DNA of 64,000 nucleotides from Quercus robur (GCF_932294415.1 NC_065541.1:55592290-55656289); one strand, 5' to 3'; positions 35,607 to 49,100 are shown, numbered from the stretch's first letter. Made by a program: numbers and translations. The notes: generated by a model from the sequence alone, not told the origin.

Positions 35607-38600
35607 ATGTTTTGTCTTCAGAATCTTCCAAGGTCATCTTCTACTTTTTCTTCAATCTTTGCCCTAAATAATCATCTTTACTAGTATTTTTTTTTCTTCT
35701 TCTCAAAATCTCTCTGATTTTCTTCTTCTCCAAATCTCAGATCCTCTGCTTTGCCTTTGCAAAGCTCCAAAAGTCATCAGAGAAAACCTCCCTGCTCAGT
35801 CAATACACTGGTAACCTTCGTCTTCTACAACCTATGTGTATGTATGCGTTAAAATGTAACTTTGACAAATTTTTGAATGATTTAATGCAGGGAGTGATGA
35901 GTAATGTTAATCTACATCGAAGTATGGCGGTTAAGGTAACTTCAGAAACCTCAGATTCAGAAAATTTTATAATTATATTATGTTTTGTTTGGTTATCTCT
36001 GTAATTAGCATTGAATTTTTGTTACATATGATTTATAGCTTTGGCTTTTACTGTTTTACAGTTTTTGTTTTTGGGTGGTTTTGAGATATTGACGATGTTG
36101 TTCAAACGTGGTGTTACATGTTTTTGTGGGCTGATTTTCTTGTCTGAAATATCTTGGGATTTTTGTTTTTGTCGAATATATATATATATATATATATATA
36201 GTCTTCTATTGTAAATGATATCATGATATGTGCTATGTATGTGTGTGTGTGTGTAGCTAATGATTTTTAGCTCAAATGACATCTCCTTGCCTTGTAAGGG
36301 CAACGTGATGAGGTCCTGGGTTCAATACTCACTGATTGTGTGTGTGTGTGTGTGTTGTGTTGAGGTCCATTTTGATGAAGCCAAAATTTGACATTTTCAT
36401 GGAGAGTGTGATTAAAGTTGTTGTTGGTAGATACTTGTCCATCATATATGGAGAATCTAAAGTTGTTTGCTGTCTTCGTGATGTAGTAGTTTTTATGTGC
36501 AAGAGAGGACAATCCATTAAAATCCATGTTTGCTTTGAAATCTGCCACCCTATGGATGGGACTAGCCATGTTAAACTTACTAGTGTTCATTTTCCCTTAT
36601 GTAACTTTGGACATGTATTCTTTAGATGGATTATTTACAGTTGTAACGATTGCATTTAAAGGTTTCATGTAGAAGAATATTGGATATATTTTTTTTGTAG
36701 GCAATTTTGGGTCCTACGTCCAGTGCTGAGGCAAGCGATGCTAATTTAGAGGAGGAAAAATCGGAAACATATAGTAGCAACATGACAGAAGCTATGGGTG
36801 CTGGTAAGTTGTCACTCTGTGTTTCTAGTTTGATCATTAGGAAGTATAGGAGACAACTTGCATATGAGTGAATTTATCAACGAGTAGTTTTTAGCTATTT
36901 TGGCGGTCTATCTGCATATGATCTTAATGGCTTCCGGGGGGGGGGGGGGGGTCTTTGTTTTGTGTCTCTAGTTCATCTCATTATTCCTTTCTGACATGGT
37001 CTGTTACAGTCTTGACCTATAGGCATGAACTAGGAATAAACTACAACTTCATTCGTCCAGACTTGATTGTGGGATCATGCCTACAGGTGATCCTTGTTCC
37101 CAAATTTAATAATGTGGATCAGTTCTGCCATTTTTCATGTGACTATATGATTGTTGTCTTTTCCACACTGCCGATTGCCAGACTCCTGAAGATGTTGACA
37201 AGCTTCGTAGTATTGGAGTGAAAACGATTTTTTGCTTGCAGCAGAATTCAGACTTGGAGTATCCAAAACAATTTTCTCATTAAAGTGCCATTTGAGCTTA
37301 TGATTAATAATATGCCATTGTCTTCTTTTTATAATTGCTAAATATGTAACTATTGATTATTTGAAATAGCTACTGGCAAGTTTGATTGAGCAAGAAAGTG
37401 TACTTTGAATTCCTTCACTAGTGTATCCAGATATTTTGGGGTTGACATCAATGGCATACGAGAATATGCTAAGACATATGATGACATTCAACACTTGCGT
37501 GCTGAGATAAGGTTAGTTATGGAAAGATTTTAGTTATACCTTAAGAAAAAAGATAGTAGTTGTGTTGATATTTTGAATTCCTATACTGAAAAGTGGTAAT
37601 TTTGTCAACACTACTGAATTGTCCTGATAGATGTTGATTTTGACTTTTCACAGTTTCTTATGCAAACATGCCTTTTTTACAGCTTGAAGTTTATGTTGAT
37701 TTGTTGAGTTTTCTGAAATGTTTATAGTGTAATGTGTCTTCTTGGTGTTAAAATCTGATGCAGGACAATGAACTCTCAAAAGGGGACTTGGTGTTTGAGT
37801 AAACAAAAATAACAAAGGATAGGAACTAGGAATTATCACCTAGGGTTTGCTTGGAATCACCACCAAGCATGTGATAAAGATAGGAACCCAGGAATCACCA
37901 CCTAGGCTTGCTTGGAATCACCACAAAGCACTATAAGAAAACTTCAACCCAAATTTTAGAAATCCATGATCAACTGTTTACAAGAGTGAGACCAAAAGCC
38001 TTTTAATAGGCTTTGCAAATTACATCCAACATGGAAAGAAAATAAACTCAATGAGAATACATTATATAAGGAAATAAAAATAAAATAGCAATCAAATCTC
38101 TCTAATATCGTCAATCAATGTCAATCAGCATCATTCACAATCAACATTAATGGGTCCAATTTGGTGTCTGCAACAAAATCACTTTACTTAAGAACATGGA
38201 AGATGACAAATTATAGTAGACAAAATTCACTAGTTATTCTTGGATAAATGAATTTAAAGAGAAGGATTTGGATTAATATATTTAATTTAAAGGGCTTGAT
38301 AAAGTGTGAAACTATAAAATTTTTTCTCTTGGTGAAATTTATGTAGGTGTTTGAACTTTGTTAATATATGGATTTGAAATGACTAGGTGTATGATGTCGC
38401 AAAAGCTTCAAAACTCACATCATCATGTGTTGTTAAATTTATATCAATCAATTTATATAAGCAATTTTTATTCAAATATCTTGATTTTAAATCCTCAAAT
38501 CCAAATGCAAACTAGTTTATTTTGTTTCCATACACATTATTTGTTTGGGTCTTTACTTTATGCTATGCAGGGGTGCACGTTTTAAATTATCATGCTATAT

Positions 38601-41600
38601 GTTTGTGCTGTATGTGTGCGAGTGAACATCATCTCTAGTACAATTCTTTACTACTGCAGCCTAACGTTTGATGTGGCAGGGACTTTGATGCATTTGATTT
38701 ACGAGTAAGGCTTCCAGCTGTCGTTAGCAAATTACACAAGACCATAAATCGAAATGGAGGTGTGACATATGTACATTGCACTGCTGGACTTGGAAGAGCT
38801 CCTGCAGTTACGGTATGCATGTCAGTTTCATTCCTTAGATGTGATTTTATTCTAACCAAATTTCCTTCTTTAGCTGTATTCTCTGTCATATTTATGCAAG
38901 GATTGTGGATATTAGGCGGTGCCTGTAACGTTAAATTTTAGATACCTGCAATCACATTCATTAAAGGATACACATTTATCTCTCGACCACATTCATACTG
39001 GTCTGGTGATTTTATTCACTATTACAGATGTTTTGAAAGATTTTTTTGAATTTCAGTTGGCCTACATGTTCTGGGTTCAGGGCTATAAACTTATCGAAGC
39101 TTACAATTTGCTAATGGTAAACACTCCTTATCTAATGTTTTTTTAAAGGTTTGTGTGTATCTCCTTCTTAGATTATATGCTGCATGCTTTTATGTATTTC
39201 TGTCAAGGATATATAACAAAAATCAAGTTAATAAGTTCAATTATGGACTTTTGAAGACATGACAAGAAGTCCATGCATGCTCTGTTTCATGACCAAATTC
39301 AGTAACTTTTGAGTTTAATAAATTTTTTATATTGAATTGCTGTCACTAATTTCTCATTCAATAATAGCAGGGGGTAATTTTCATATTACTAATCATGGCA
39401 TTCTATTTTTCTGGTATCTTGTTTTAAAAAATTATGGACTTTTAAAGGCATGACAAGAAGTCCATGCATGCTAAAGTTTCATGACCAAATTTAATAAATT
39501 TTAAGCTGATAATTTTTATTTTTTCTTTTTATTGAAGTGAAGTCATTAACTTCTCTCTCTCTCTCTCTCTGTGGATAAATTCTCACATGGGAGGGGGATT
39601 TGAATCCTGATTCTCCTTATAAAGGAGAACAATCAATACCACTAAGCTACAACGCTCTTGGTGATGTCATTAACTTCACTAACTAAGTTTTTATATTAAG
39701 AACTATATTAGATTATTGATAAAAAAGGCCAAAGAATGTTTTGGAAGCCTCAAATCTTCACAATGTTTCTGAAATATCTCATTGTTTCTTTCTTGTAGGG
39801 CAAACGCTCAAGCTTCCCTAAATTGGATGCTATAAAAAGTGCAACTGCTGATATTGTGAGTCACTTTACCTTTCTCTTATATTATTGGTGTAATGGTAGT
39901 CTAAAATACTAGTTTCTGGTTTTCTTCTCATTTATCTGAACTTTTCTAGTTATCACTCTTCTTGATCAGCTCACATATTATGATTAACACAATTTTAAGT
40001 AGAATTCTCACTTGATACTATGTATTGTGCTCTGGCCAATGAATACAAATAATGAATTATGCACTATATTTTATGCGAGGATTTTATTCGGCACACTGTC
40101 CTTGTTTTCCCTAAATTCTCTGGAAACAATTCTAACAGATTGTATCTTTGTTTTATCATGACATTAACATTTAATTATTTATATTTAAAAAAAGAAATCA
40201 AAATTAGTTTTCTTGTGCAAGTTAGGTATCCATTTGGAGTGTAGCTAGACACTTTTATTGAAATCAATCACTAGTCATCTACTGCTACTTGCTTAAAGGT
40301 CCTTTTATCCCCAACCCTTATGGTGTTGTACTTCTTTACTTTTTCCATCTTGATGACATCTTTTCACATTGGCTTCTTTGTTTAAGAATTTGGGACCATT
40401 TGTCACTGATTTCTTGTTTCTTTGCTTTTACAATAGTGGCTTTCAATTGCAAATGTTCATTAAGATAAAATCCTGATTATCAGTCCTGTCTTTGGAGTGA
40501 CAACTAGTTCCTGTAGTTTGATTTAATATTTGCCAATTCTTACATTTATGGGGATAATCACATTAAGATTTTTGGCAAGAAACCCAAGAAGGGTGGAGAT
40601 GTAAAGCTTTAGTTTATCCAATACAACATTTATTCTAGTCATTGATTACTATGGAATGACCTAGATAAGTAGCAGTGATTTTAAATTTATGAAAAAAAAA
40701 TTTGTGTGTTTTCAGCAGCACTATTCTTTAGTTTTGTTTTCTTATGTTTAATTACATTCTCATTCATCATAAATCTTCTTAAAGCTTACAGGCCTCAGGA
40801 AGAAGGTGGTCACTTTGACATGGAAAAATCTTAATTGCTCAACGGTGGAAATTTCTGGACTTGATATTGGATGGGGTCAGGTAATGATCATTTATGTAAA
40901 ACCAGCTTCTTGACTTCATCTTGGATGCATAATTAAAGCTTGCAAAAATGACTTGCGTAGCTTCTGTTACTCATAAAAATATGGAAGATCTGGAGTTTGT
41001 TATGACACCTGTCGCTCTTTTTAAAACATATAATGCTATTCGGTTTCATTGCAATTCCATGCAATTTTTGGACACTACTACTTGGAAGTATTGGTTTTAT
41101 TTGCACACACACACACAAGAATGTTTTGAGTTAGATAAGTTGATACATGTTATAATTGGTGCTCTGACCTTAGAAAACATTTGGCTCTTCACATTGGGGC
41201 AACTAGTAAAGCTATTCTGGAATTACATCTGTGTTTGGTAAGACAGTTGAGAATCCATTTTTTTTTCCCCATAAAATTATATATATATATATATATATAT
41301 CTGTCTCTTTGTGTGTGTGTGTGTGTCCTTTTATGAATGAAAAAACCCTCTAAACTCACATAAATAAACTTCTCAAATTTCTTTTACTCTTGATCATAAC
41401 ATAGACACTTTTAACAAAACATGAGTTACGCGTGAAAAGTTGCCCATAACTACACCCAAAATTTCCACAATTACACTGAAAAGGAATTAATCACGCTCAA
41501 AATTTCTACAATTTCTCACCACTAGTTGGCCACCATTGCCATTTACCTTCCCCATGGCCGTCATTAGCCCACCACTGCAAATATACCCACATAGCCCAAA

Positions 41601-44011
41601 GCTGAAAATCTTAATCCCAAAACAAAACCCCAATCCAAATCAAGCCTCCATCAAGAGTCTTTGGCAGCCTGTACTTCTCTTGAGCTCTGTAGTGTGTGTA
41701 GAGTGTGTCTAGCAACCTAGCCACCACAACCCCGCACATTTTGCCCATAGGAGTTTGATTAACAGTGAGGATTCAGTATGCTCTGCGACGCGCAACTAAT
41801 CTGAGTGAAATTCTCCTATGTCATCAAAAAAAAAAATCCTCATGGCCTTGATCCCCATGGTTGATGACTTCAATGCCAGGTTAACAACAAGGCTCATGAT
41901 GGGTTCATGATAGTAGTGATGGCGTTCATGACTCTGATCCTGTGGCTTGCAGTTGTTCTCCTGTTTCCTTTGCCTTCTGTGGCCTTGAAGAACCAAAGAA
42001 GATGGGGGGAATGAAAACATGAAAGAGGAAGAAAAAAGAGGAGGAGAAAGAGCCATTGGTGCCTTCTGGAATGTGTTTGTGGGTCCATTTGTTTTTAAGA
42101 AAAATGAGAAGTGTATAATGAGATTCCTCATTCTCATTCTGAATCATTTATAGAGGTTAGGGAGAATGCATTTTGAGAATCTACTACAAAGTAGAGTTAA
42201 CAAAGTAGACCAAAATAATGCAAAATACATTTTCATGCCTAGAAAACTGCAAAATTGCATTCTTAGTAGATACAAACAAGAGCTAAGATGCAAAATATTA
42301 ATTTCTTCTGTCTAGCCAATGCAAAAGATGAATGGAGAAAGGTTTTCTATGAAATCCTCAAGACATGCATTGGCAGCTGGATTTTTTTTTACCGTTAGAA
42401 TCATCTACTATTTTATGTTAAGACTTGTTGGATAATGATTTCATGCTTTATTTTTTACTCACCATTTTGTCTTATGAACCTTCTGCAGAAAATACCTCTA
42501 CAATTTGATGAGGAAGAAGGTTTGTGGTTTCTTAGGAGGGAATTGGCAGTAAGTGTATCTCATCATGCACTTCATTTGTGTCTTTTTGGTTCAAAATTTC
42601 TCTCTCTTCAAAATTGTTGTGCATTCAACACTTCGAAAAAAAAAAAAAACTGCTTTATCATTTGAGTTTCTTATTAGGTACCAATGCTGAAATAATCCAT
42701 TAACGCACATGCCTAACTTCAACACTCAAGCTATAGAAATTATTCCATTATGATATTTAAGAATTATGTGCAAGGAAAGCATCTGGATTCACACCAGTAT
42801 TGCATTGGTTTAATTTCTTGACTCCCAAGTTTTGTACATCACACACACACGCATGCGCGCGCACACACATATATGATATTGGACCACTAAAACCAATAGC
42901 CTTTTATCATTAGCACAGAATGGCTTAGGGTTCATTCCAGCTAATCCAAATTGGTTTGATTTTTTGGAGTGTCGAGATATACATTTTCCCAAATGAATTT
43001 AGCCTTAATCAAATTATATTTTCACAAACTCATTCCTGGTTCCTCTAGAAAGGATCTCTTGCAGTTCTGAATATAAAATGTTGCAATGGACTTACCAGTT
43101 TCTTGAAATCAAAATCCATGTGAAATTGTGAACGTAAACATGTTTAGAATTATGAGCCATAAGTGTATTGCTTTACAGGAAGGACGCTATGAGTACAAGT
43201 ACATTGTTGATGGTGAATGGACAATCAATGAGAATGAGCTCGAAACCTCGGCCAACAAAGATGGCCATGTCAACAATTTTGTTCAAGTAAGGTTCAGCTA
43301 TTTAGCATCATACCTTAAAAGGTAGCGGTAAAAAAAAAGGAACGGAAAAAAAAAAAAAAATCTAGTTCTACACTACCAATACCAATTGATCTGCATGTAC
43401 ACAATTTTTTCTGTGCTTGCATCCTGTGGGTTGCTTAGAGCTCTTTCAAAAAAGAAATCTCTCTCTCTTTTTCTGTAAATTAGTTTTCATAAATTCTCTT
43501 GGTCCAGGTTATTGAGTCATAGCTTATTGGGTTATATGGTCATCACATTTTCAGATTGGGAACTCAATATGTTCACTACTTTCTAGTTTGATTCCAATCT
43601 TTGGAGATTATTCATGATCCTATGCTCTTATGGCAAAATAAGTTTTTGAGAGAGTTCTATCCCCTTCACCTATATAGTTCTATCACACATTCAAATTCTT
43701 ATTTCCAAAAACTGAATTTGGTTAGCCATGCTGTGTTCTCATCACTGTGGCCAAGTTTCATTGAGTTCCATCAAATTCCTGGTTCTTCATTCTCAAATCC
43801 CACCAATCCATGATGCATTCTATTCGTAAAAAGATAGTGCTTCTCTGTTGATGCTCTCATTTTCTCCTCTTTGCAGGTTTCCGATGATAATCCAGACGGT
43901 TTTAATGCTAATCTGCGGAGGAGGTTGACAGGTGATAATCCTGATCTATCAAAGGATGAACGACTGAAAATAAGACAGTTTCTTGAATCTGTTCCTGATG
44001 AAGAGCAGTGA
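35607..44011 (+). CDS. SEX4: Phosphoglucan phosphatase SEX4 (DSP4), plastidial, 375 aa
   Basis: Exons are 35607-35632, 35741-35810, 35891-35935, 36701-36803, 37010-37086, 37182-37258, 37431-37511, 38680-38812, 39057-39116, 39799-39855, 40785-40880, 42489-42548, 43179-43286 and 43877-44011. All are GT-AG and all phases close, giving 375 aa against about 379 in Arabidopsis. Residues 1 to about 55 look like a plastid transit peptide. The dual-specificity phosphatase domain contains [20 protein letters not shown] and the catalytic [10 protein letters not shown] with Cys193. A CBM48 glucan-binding domain (about 250-335) follows, with GLDIGWGQ and [10 protein letters not shown]. It removes phosphate from starch glucans during night-time breakdown in chloroplasts. 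Arabidopsis has Met where this copy has Leu in the loop, a mild change. Introns hold a SINE pair, a solo LTR and microsatellites. Confidence 0.95.
36177..36254. repeat. (TA)n and (GT)n microsatellites in SEX4 intron 3
   Basis: (TA)n runs at 36177-36200 and (GT)n at 36241-36254. A second (GT)n run lies at about 36337-36355, just after the SINE. Confidence 0.9.
36255..36356 (+). mobile_element. tRNA-derived SINE in SEX4 intron 3
   Basis: It has A-box-like TAGCTCAAATGACA, then CTTGTAAGGGCAACG, and B-box-like GGGTTCAATACTC. The order and spacing match the SINE at 63416-63528. It is bordered by (GT)n on both sides, so any target duplication is hidden by the microsatellite. Confidence 0.65.
36936..36951. 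repeat. G16 homopolymer in SEX4 intron 4
   Basis: A run of 16 G, very unusual in this AT-rich setting, lies 58 bp before the exon 5 acceptor. Confidence 0.85.
37756..38175 (-). mobile_element. Solo LTR (family C), 420 bp, in SEX4 intron 7
   Basis: The left end is TGATGCAGGACA and the right end read in reverse is TGTTGCAGACAC. The 5-bp target duplication AAATC is exact at 37751-37755 and 38176-38180. Minus orientation is suggested by promoter-like text on that strand. It contains an internal tandem duplication of about 60 bp (37818-37870 and 37879-37931). The internal region and second LTR are absent. Confidence 0.75.
39240..39505. repeat. Direct repeat, about 75 bp, in SEX4 intron 9
   Basis: Copies at 39240-39312 and 39430-39505 share ATGACAAGAAGTCCATGCAT and TTTCATGACCAAATT. 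They are separated by about 120 bp. Confidence 0.8.
39554..39661 (-). mobile_element. tRNA-derived SINE with 16-bp target duplication
   Basis: On the minus strand it shows TTGTAGCTTAGTGGTATTG (A box) and GGATTCAAATCC (B box). Its tail appears as (GA)n rather than poly-A. TGAAGTCATTAACTTC at 39538-39553 and TGATGTCATTAACTTC at 39662-39677 differ at one base. Confidence 0.85.
40881..42488. other. SEX4 intron 11, repeat-rich
   Basis: It contains (AT)n at 41279-41300 and (GT)n at about 41310-41326. Roughly 1 kb of non-coding, C- and A-rich DNA (41330-42180) looks inserted but matches no element I can name. Confidence 0.4.
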
Positions 44012-44472
44012 ATATAGCCAAGGCAGTTTCAACTTTCAAGTAGCCAGCATATATAATAAAAAAATGTAAAAAAAATTATCATCAATAATTGCGTGTATTG
44101 TTTATGAAATATTTTTAGTGTATAGTTAATAAATTGGGAAATACTTACCCAAATGAATAAATTGGGAAAAGACAGTATATAAGAAATTTTGTTCTCAACA
44201 TATGGTATTGCTTTTGGTGACCCAGAAGTTTTTTCTTGGGCTAGCACTTGGTTCCTGCATTCATGACTAAACGGCAATTATTGCCCCAATATTTAAGCTC
44301 ATGTATGTAGTTGGGTGACTTTGGGATTAGTAGGCTACCTATGCAAACCTAATTAATACTATTTAATGCCTGGAAGTTGCTCCTCATCAGTATGGCCTGT
44401 GTGACTAGATTGTATATTAAGAGGACATTCATGGTGTATCAATTTATAACTATTGATGATATAATGATATTT

Positions 44473-44870
44473 GGACAAAGTTTAGCTACAAAATTGGTTG
44501 TAGCTTAAGACTACAACCTTATTCAATAAAATAAATATTAATATATATTTTAAAAATTTAACCTTTGAATTTCATGTGCATTAAGCTCTTAATATAAAAG
44601 TCAAACTTTGTGTTAATCAGATATTATTTCCTGTATGATTTATAAATTTATATTTTATACATAATTTTAAACTACAAAAACTTGTAATTTAAATAATTTA
44701 TTGATAACACAGCTATTGAATTTTAATTTTTTAGAAATTTTGTAGGCATAGAGGATATAAAAAAAAGATGTAATCTAATGGTGGATTTGTCAAAATTTAT
44801 CTCTTAAAAAAAATATTGAATTAAGGTTGTATCTTTATGTTATAATCAATTTTATAGCTAAACTTTGTTC
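44473..44870. mobile_element. Intact Mutator-like MITE, 398 bp
   Basis: The terminal repeats start GGACAAAGTTTAGCTACAAA and, from the right on the other strand, GAACAAAGTTTAGCTATAAA. They extend about 33 bp. The 9-bp target duplication ATGATATTT is exact at 44464-44472 and 44871-44879. It is the same family as the interrupted copy at 14845-18460. Confidence 0.92.
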
Positions 44871-45026
44871 ATGATATTTTCAATAGACTCTAGAGAATTT
44901 TCATATCTATGGTGTATCTTCAATTCCTCACAAGAGTTGCAACCAATAAAATATATTTCTGAAAAAAAAATTATTTTATTATGTTGTTTATTGGATAAAC
45001 TTGCATTTCAGGATAGTAATCAAGAA

Positions 45027-45240
45027 AAGAACAATAGGGTGGATTTAAAAGTTAAAATTTAAAACCCTTTTTTAAGGATTAACTAGATAAAAGTATACTT
45101 TTAGATCTTATTTTTAGCTTAGTCAGTTTAAGAACAATAGGGTGGATTTTAAAATTAAAATTCAAAACCCTTTTTTTTTTTGGACTAACTAGAAAAAAAA
45201 AAGTATACTGTTAGAGCTTATTTTTAGCTTATTCAATTTA
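45027..45240. repeat. Tandem duplication, period about 103 bp
   Basis: Units at 45027-45129 and 45130-45240 share AAGAACAATAGGGTGGATTT, AAAACCCTTTTT, AAAGTATACT and TTATTTTTAGCTTA in order. Confidence 0.85.
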
Positions 45241-45881
45241 TTTGGTTATTCCATTTATGTTTTAACTTTAAAAAAAATTGTACTTGTATTTTTTTTTTAT
45301 AAATTATTTTTTTAAAATCCAATATGTCAATAGAAACAAACTCAATTGATGATGAATTTCTATTTATACACAAATTACTTATAACCAATTTGGCTCCACT
45401 TCTTGAACATATTTTGTAATCTTAATTCTTACCTAACTTCACTCTACTCCTTGTAATCTTGCAATTACTCACTAAACTTAAGAGTTACACTTATATTTCA
45501 CATACACACACTCAACCCACAGCTTTCTATTTTTGGTGTGAATCTCAATAAATTGAGCTGTTTTGAGTAATTAATAAGTATAGCTGTATTAATTAACACA
45601 ATGTCCTTGTTAAAGCTAGATATGGTTGCATTGTACCTAGCAAAATTGACAAAAACCCCAAAAGTCATTTTCAAGAATTTTTTCTATTCCCATAAAAAAA
45701 ATAAATAAAAAAAAGAATATATTTTTCTACTTCAACAAAAAAGAAAACGCGTTTTCATTTTTACCTTTATAAGTAATTGGAAAGTGTGCCTTTTCTTTCA
45801 GCTTTCAAGTACCATTACCCAATCATTCCAAGAAAAAAAAAAAAAAAAAAAAAACCAAAAGATTAAAATAGAAAGTGCCGC

Positions 45882-45889
45882 TATAAAAG
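45882..45889 (+). promoter_or_regulatory. TATA box of the glycosyltransferase gene
   Basis: TATAAAAG lies 268 bp before the ATG. A (CT)n-rich leader is at about 46002-46020. The leader would be about 235 nt. Confidence 0.5.
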
Positions 45890-46149
45890 CACAGCTAAAC
45901 AAAATATAAAAAAAAATAAATAAAAAAATAAAGAACTCGAACTCACAGAGTGAGTTCAATTCTTTCATTCACATTTGATTTGACAAACTTAAGCGATTTT
46001 TCTCTCTCTCTCTCTCTTTCTATCTTTCAATGCCAACTCTCACTGTTCGCATCTCAAATTTTCTTTTCTAACTCTCTTTTGATTTTTCTGTCACTTTCTC
46101 GAGAAAAAAAAAGAAAAGAAAAGAAAATAAATTTTTTTTTTCTATCTCT

Positions 46150-49100
46150 ATGGGACGAAGCTCGTCTCCGCCTGAGACTGACGACAGTGGAGGCGGAGGA
46201 GAAGGCGGCGGCGCATTCCGCTCGATCCGCGGTCCTTTCCCTCTGAAGCGGAACCGAGTCAAGTCCGACTTGGACGATCGTCCGGTTCTTCACCGCAGTC
46301 GATCTCACCCGACCCGATTCAACCGCAAGAGTCTGCCCTGGCTGAAGGGGAAGAAGTCGGTGTTCTACTTCTTGGTGCTTCTTGCTGTGTTCCTCTACGC
46401 AATGTCGTCGATGGTGTTGCAGAGCTCGATCACGGCGGTTTTCAGGCAAGGAAGCGATCGGGGAGGCCGGGGGTCGAATAGAGAAGGATTGAGGATCGGC
46501 AGCACGTTGAAGTTCTTGCCGCCTAGGGTTTCGAGAAGCGACGGTCTCGATTCGCTGCGATCGGAGCCGAGGATTGGAGTTAGGGCACCGAGGCTCGCTC
46601 TTGTGAGTTTTTTTTTTTTTTTTTTGGCAGTTTCTTTTGATTTTTGAATCTGAGTTCTTGATTGCATGTTTGAACTCTATTTTGCTTCTATGTAATTAGT
46701 AAATCTCATTTATGTGAAAGCGTAAATTAAGTTTATGAGTTTGATTTTTAAGCATTTATTGCAATTGAATGAATAGGAGCTAGTTATGGCTTTAGTAAAT
46801 AGTTCTTCCTTGATTGGAATTTCGGTTTATTTCCTTTTATTTTTTATAGTACATTGGAATTTCAAAGCTCACATTAATGCTCTGTTTGGTTAATGTGAAA
46901 ACTGAACGGAAAAGAATGGCTATCCAAATGCTAATCTTATGTCTTATTTGATTTGGGTTTTTACTTCTTACACTTTCAAATGAGACATGTATATCTTCTA
47001 ACATTTGAGTAAGAAGCACATTTTGCTTGATTGGAAAGATTCAGTTTCTAAAATGCTGTACAAGATTTTCCATAAGTAGTCATGTATTTATTTTATGATA
47101 TATTTAGTTGTTATATTGCTAGTAAATGGGAACATTGTAAAGATCACTTGGGCTTTTGGGAATCCAATATCGGGTTGAAGTTACAGTTGTAGTAGAAAAA
47201 TGGCATATTGTCAAGATGAGAATAAAAGATGCAAAGAATGGGGAAGGAGGGTCACTGTGGATTGGTATTGAAATAACTAATTTTGTACAAAAAGAAAAGA
47301 GAAAAGCAAATAAAAAAAGGTTAATATCTGCTTTAGAAGGCCATTAGAGTAAAAGATGATACTTGATATAGTGAGTGCTTTGATGGAATTAAACTCTAAT
47401 GGAAAACAGGACTGTAGTCTTCCTAGATAATAAGCTCCCAAGATTGCACCTTTTCTTACTGACTAGAAGAGAGTTTACTTATTGGACCCCATAGGTTAAC
47501 TTTGATATTATATTGTTAGTTTCTATGTAAGTATAAAAAGTTTTGACAGACAGGTGAAAAGGCCAAACTTTCTTTCTGTAATAGACCTCTGCTGGTGGCA
47601 TGAAAGATCAAAGATGGATATTTTCTATAGTTAAATAAATTATTAATAAAAACTGTGAAATAATAGCACTTTCTCTTTGAGTTTATAAATTATTGAAGCA
47701 GCCAGAGCCCAAGGTCTTTGTTTTTGTAATGCTATCTCATATAATAATTCTTCTTTTCTTGAGATGCTTATGGTCCTTCTCTTTTATACCTATATATTTA
47801 AGCACGTTGAGGCCTGTCTTTTGGATGCAGTGTGGTGGTGAACTAAATAGTCTCTTTGATATCTCCATAGTTCAATTTTAGATGCTCAATTGATTAGTAT
47901 GTAGAGGTGTTGTGGATTAATTTCATTCAGAACCATACCCTGCATGAAAAAGAATGTTAGTTGATTACTTTCTTCTGCATTAAAATGATTTGCATTTTTA
48001 ATGTTAAAAATGACTTATTTTGATGAGTGTCAGATCTTAGGAAACATGGAGAAAAATCCGCAGTCGTTGATGTTGATCACCGTGATGAAGAATTTACAGA
48101 AACTGGGTTATGTGCTGAAGGTGAGTGTCTTACATTTCTGTATGATATTATCACTTTTGTTAGTCATAGCAATTGTTTCTCCATGTTATGGGAGAAACAC
48201 GTTGAAATAGTTATTTAATAATCCACATAGTTGAGTGTAATAGGGGCATGTTGTTAGAGGTTTACGCATCCCTCATCAAAATCAGCCATTTAAAAGTATA
48301 GTTGGGGAGTTTTTATCTATGAGAAATGTTATATCCACAACATTTTTACAACAAATCCTAAGTGGCAGGTTGTTACTGGTTGTTATTGTTGGGGCAAAAA
48401 AGTAATCTTAGTGTTAGGTTCAAATTTGAACCAATAACAACTAACTACCTATGATTTGTTGTGAAAATGTTGTGGATGTAGTATCTCTCTTTATTTATTT
48501 ATTTGTTATGCGCTGAACAGTTTTCCCAGCTGTTGGTTCTGAAAAGCTTATGCATTCTCATGATGACTGTCTGACAGATTTTTGCACTAGAAGATGGAAA
48601 AGCACGTTCAATGTGGGAGCAGATGGGTGGCTGGATTTCAATTTTAGGTCCTGAGCAATATGACCATATAGATTGGTTGATGTATGTTTGCCTTTTATTC
48701 TTTGGGGGTGGGGGGGTGTTTATTCTGTTTTATTATTATTTTTTGTGGTTGAGCAGGGGGCTCTTTTAAGGCTCATCCAGAGTGCAGTGAATTTTTGGTC
48801 AATGACTCTTTTTGACATTATTGTCCACCAGTTGGCTTATGTATGGCTTGTTGAACTCTGTTCTTTTCCTACAGTTTTGAAGGCATCATTGTTGATTCCG
48901 TAGAAGCAAAAGAGGCCATTTCAAGGTTTGTTGATAATCTCTTTGTAGTTCATGATGCTGATTCTTATGTTTGAGAGTTTTTCTCTTGCATGCGTTCCAC
49001 AGATTGTATTATGCTTGATCTGCATGGGAATGGCATATCACTTCTACCTTTGCAGGCAATTCTTAAAAACAAATGATTTTTCCAGTGGTTGATGATTTGA

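Larger units (their letters stand above)
44012..45881. other. Intergenic between SEX4 and the glycosyltransferase gene
   Basis: AT-rich. It holds a MITE, a tandem duplication and long A/T tracts (for example about 45834-45854). No gene was seen. Confidence 0.5.

Noticed and set aside
41796-42147. Minus-strand ORFs of 60-113 aa in SEX4 intron 11
   Set aside because: They overlap each other in different frames, show no family motif, and sit in repeat-like intron DNA.
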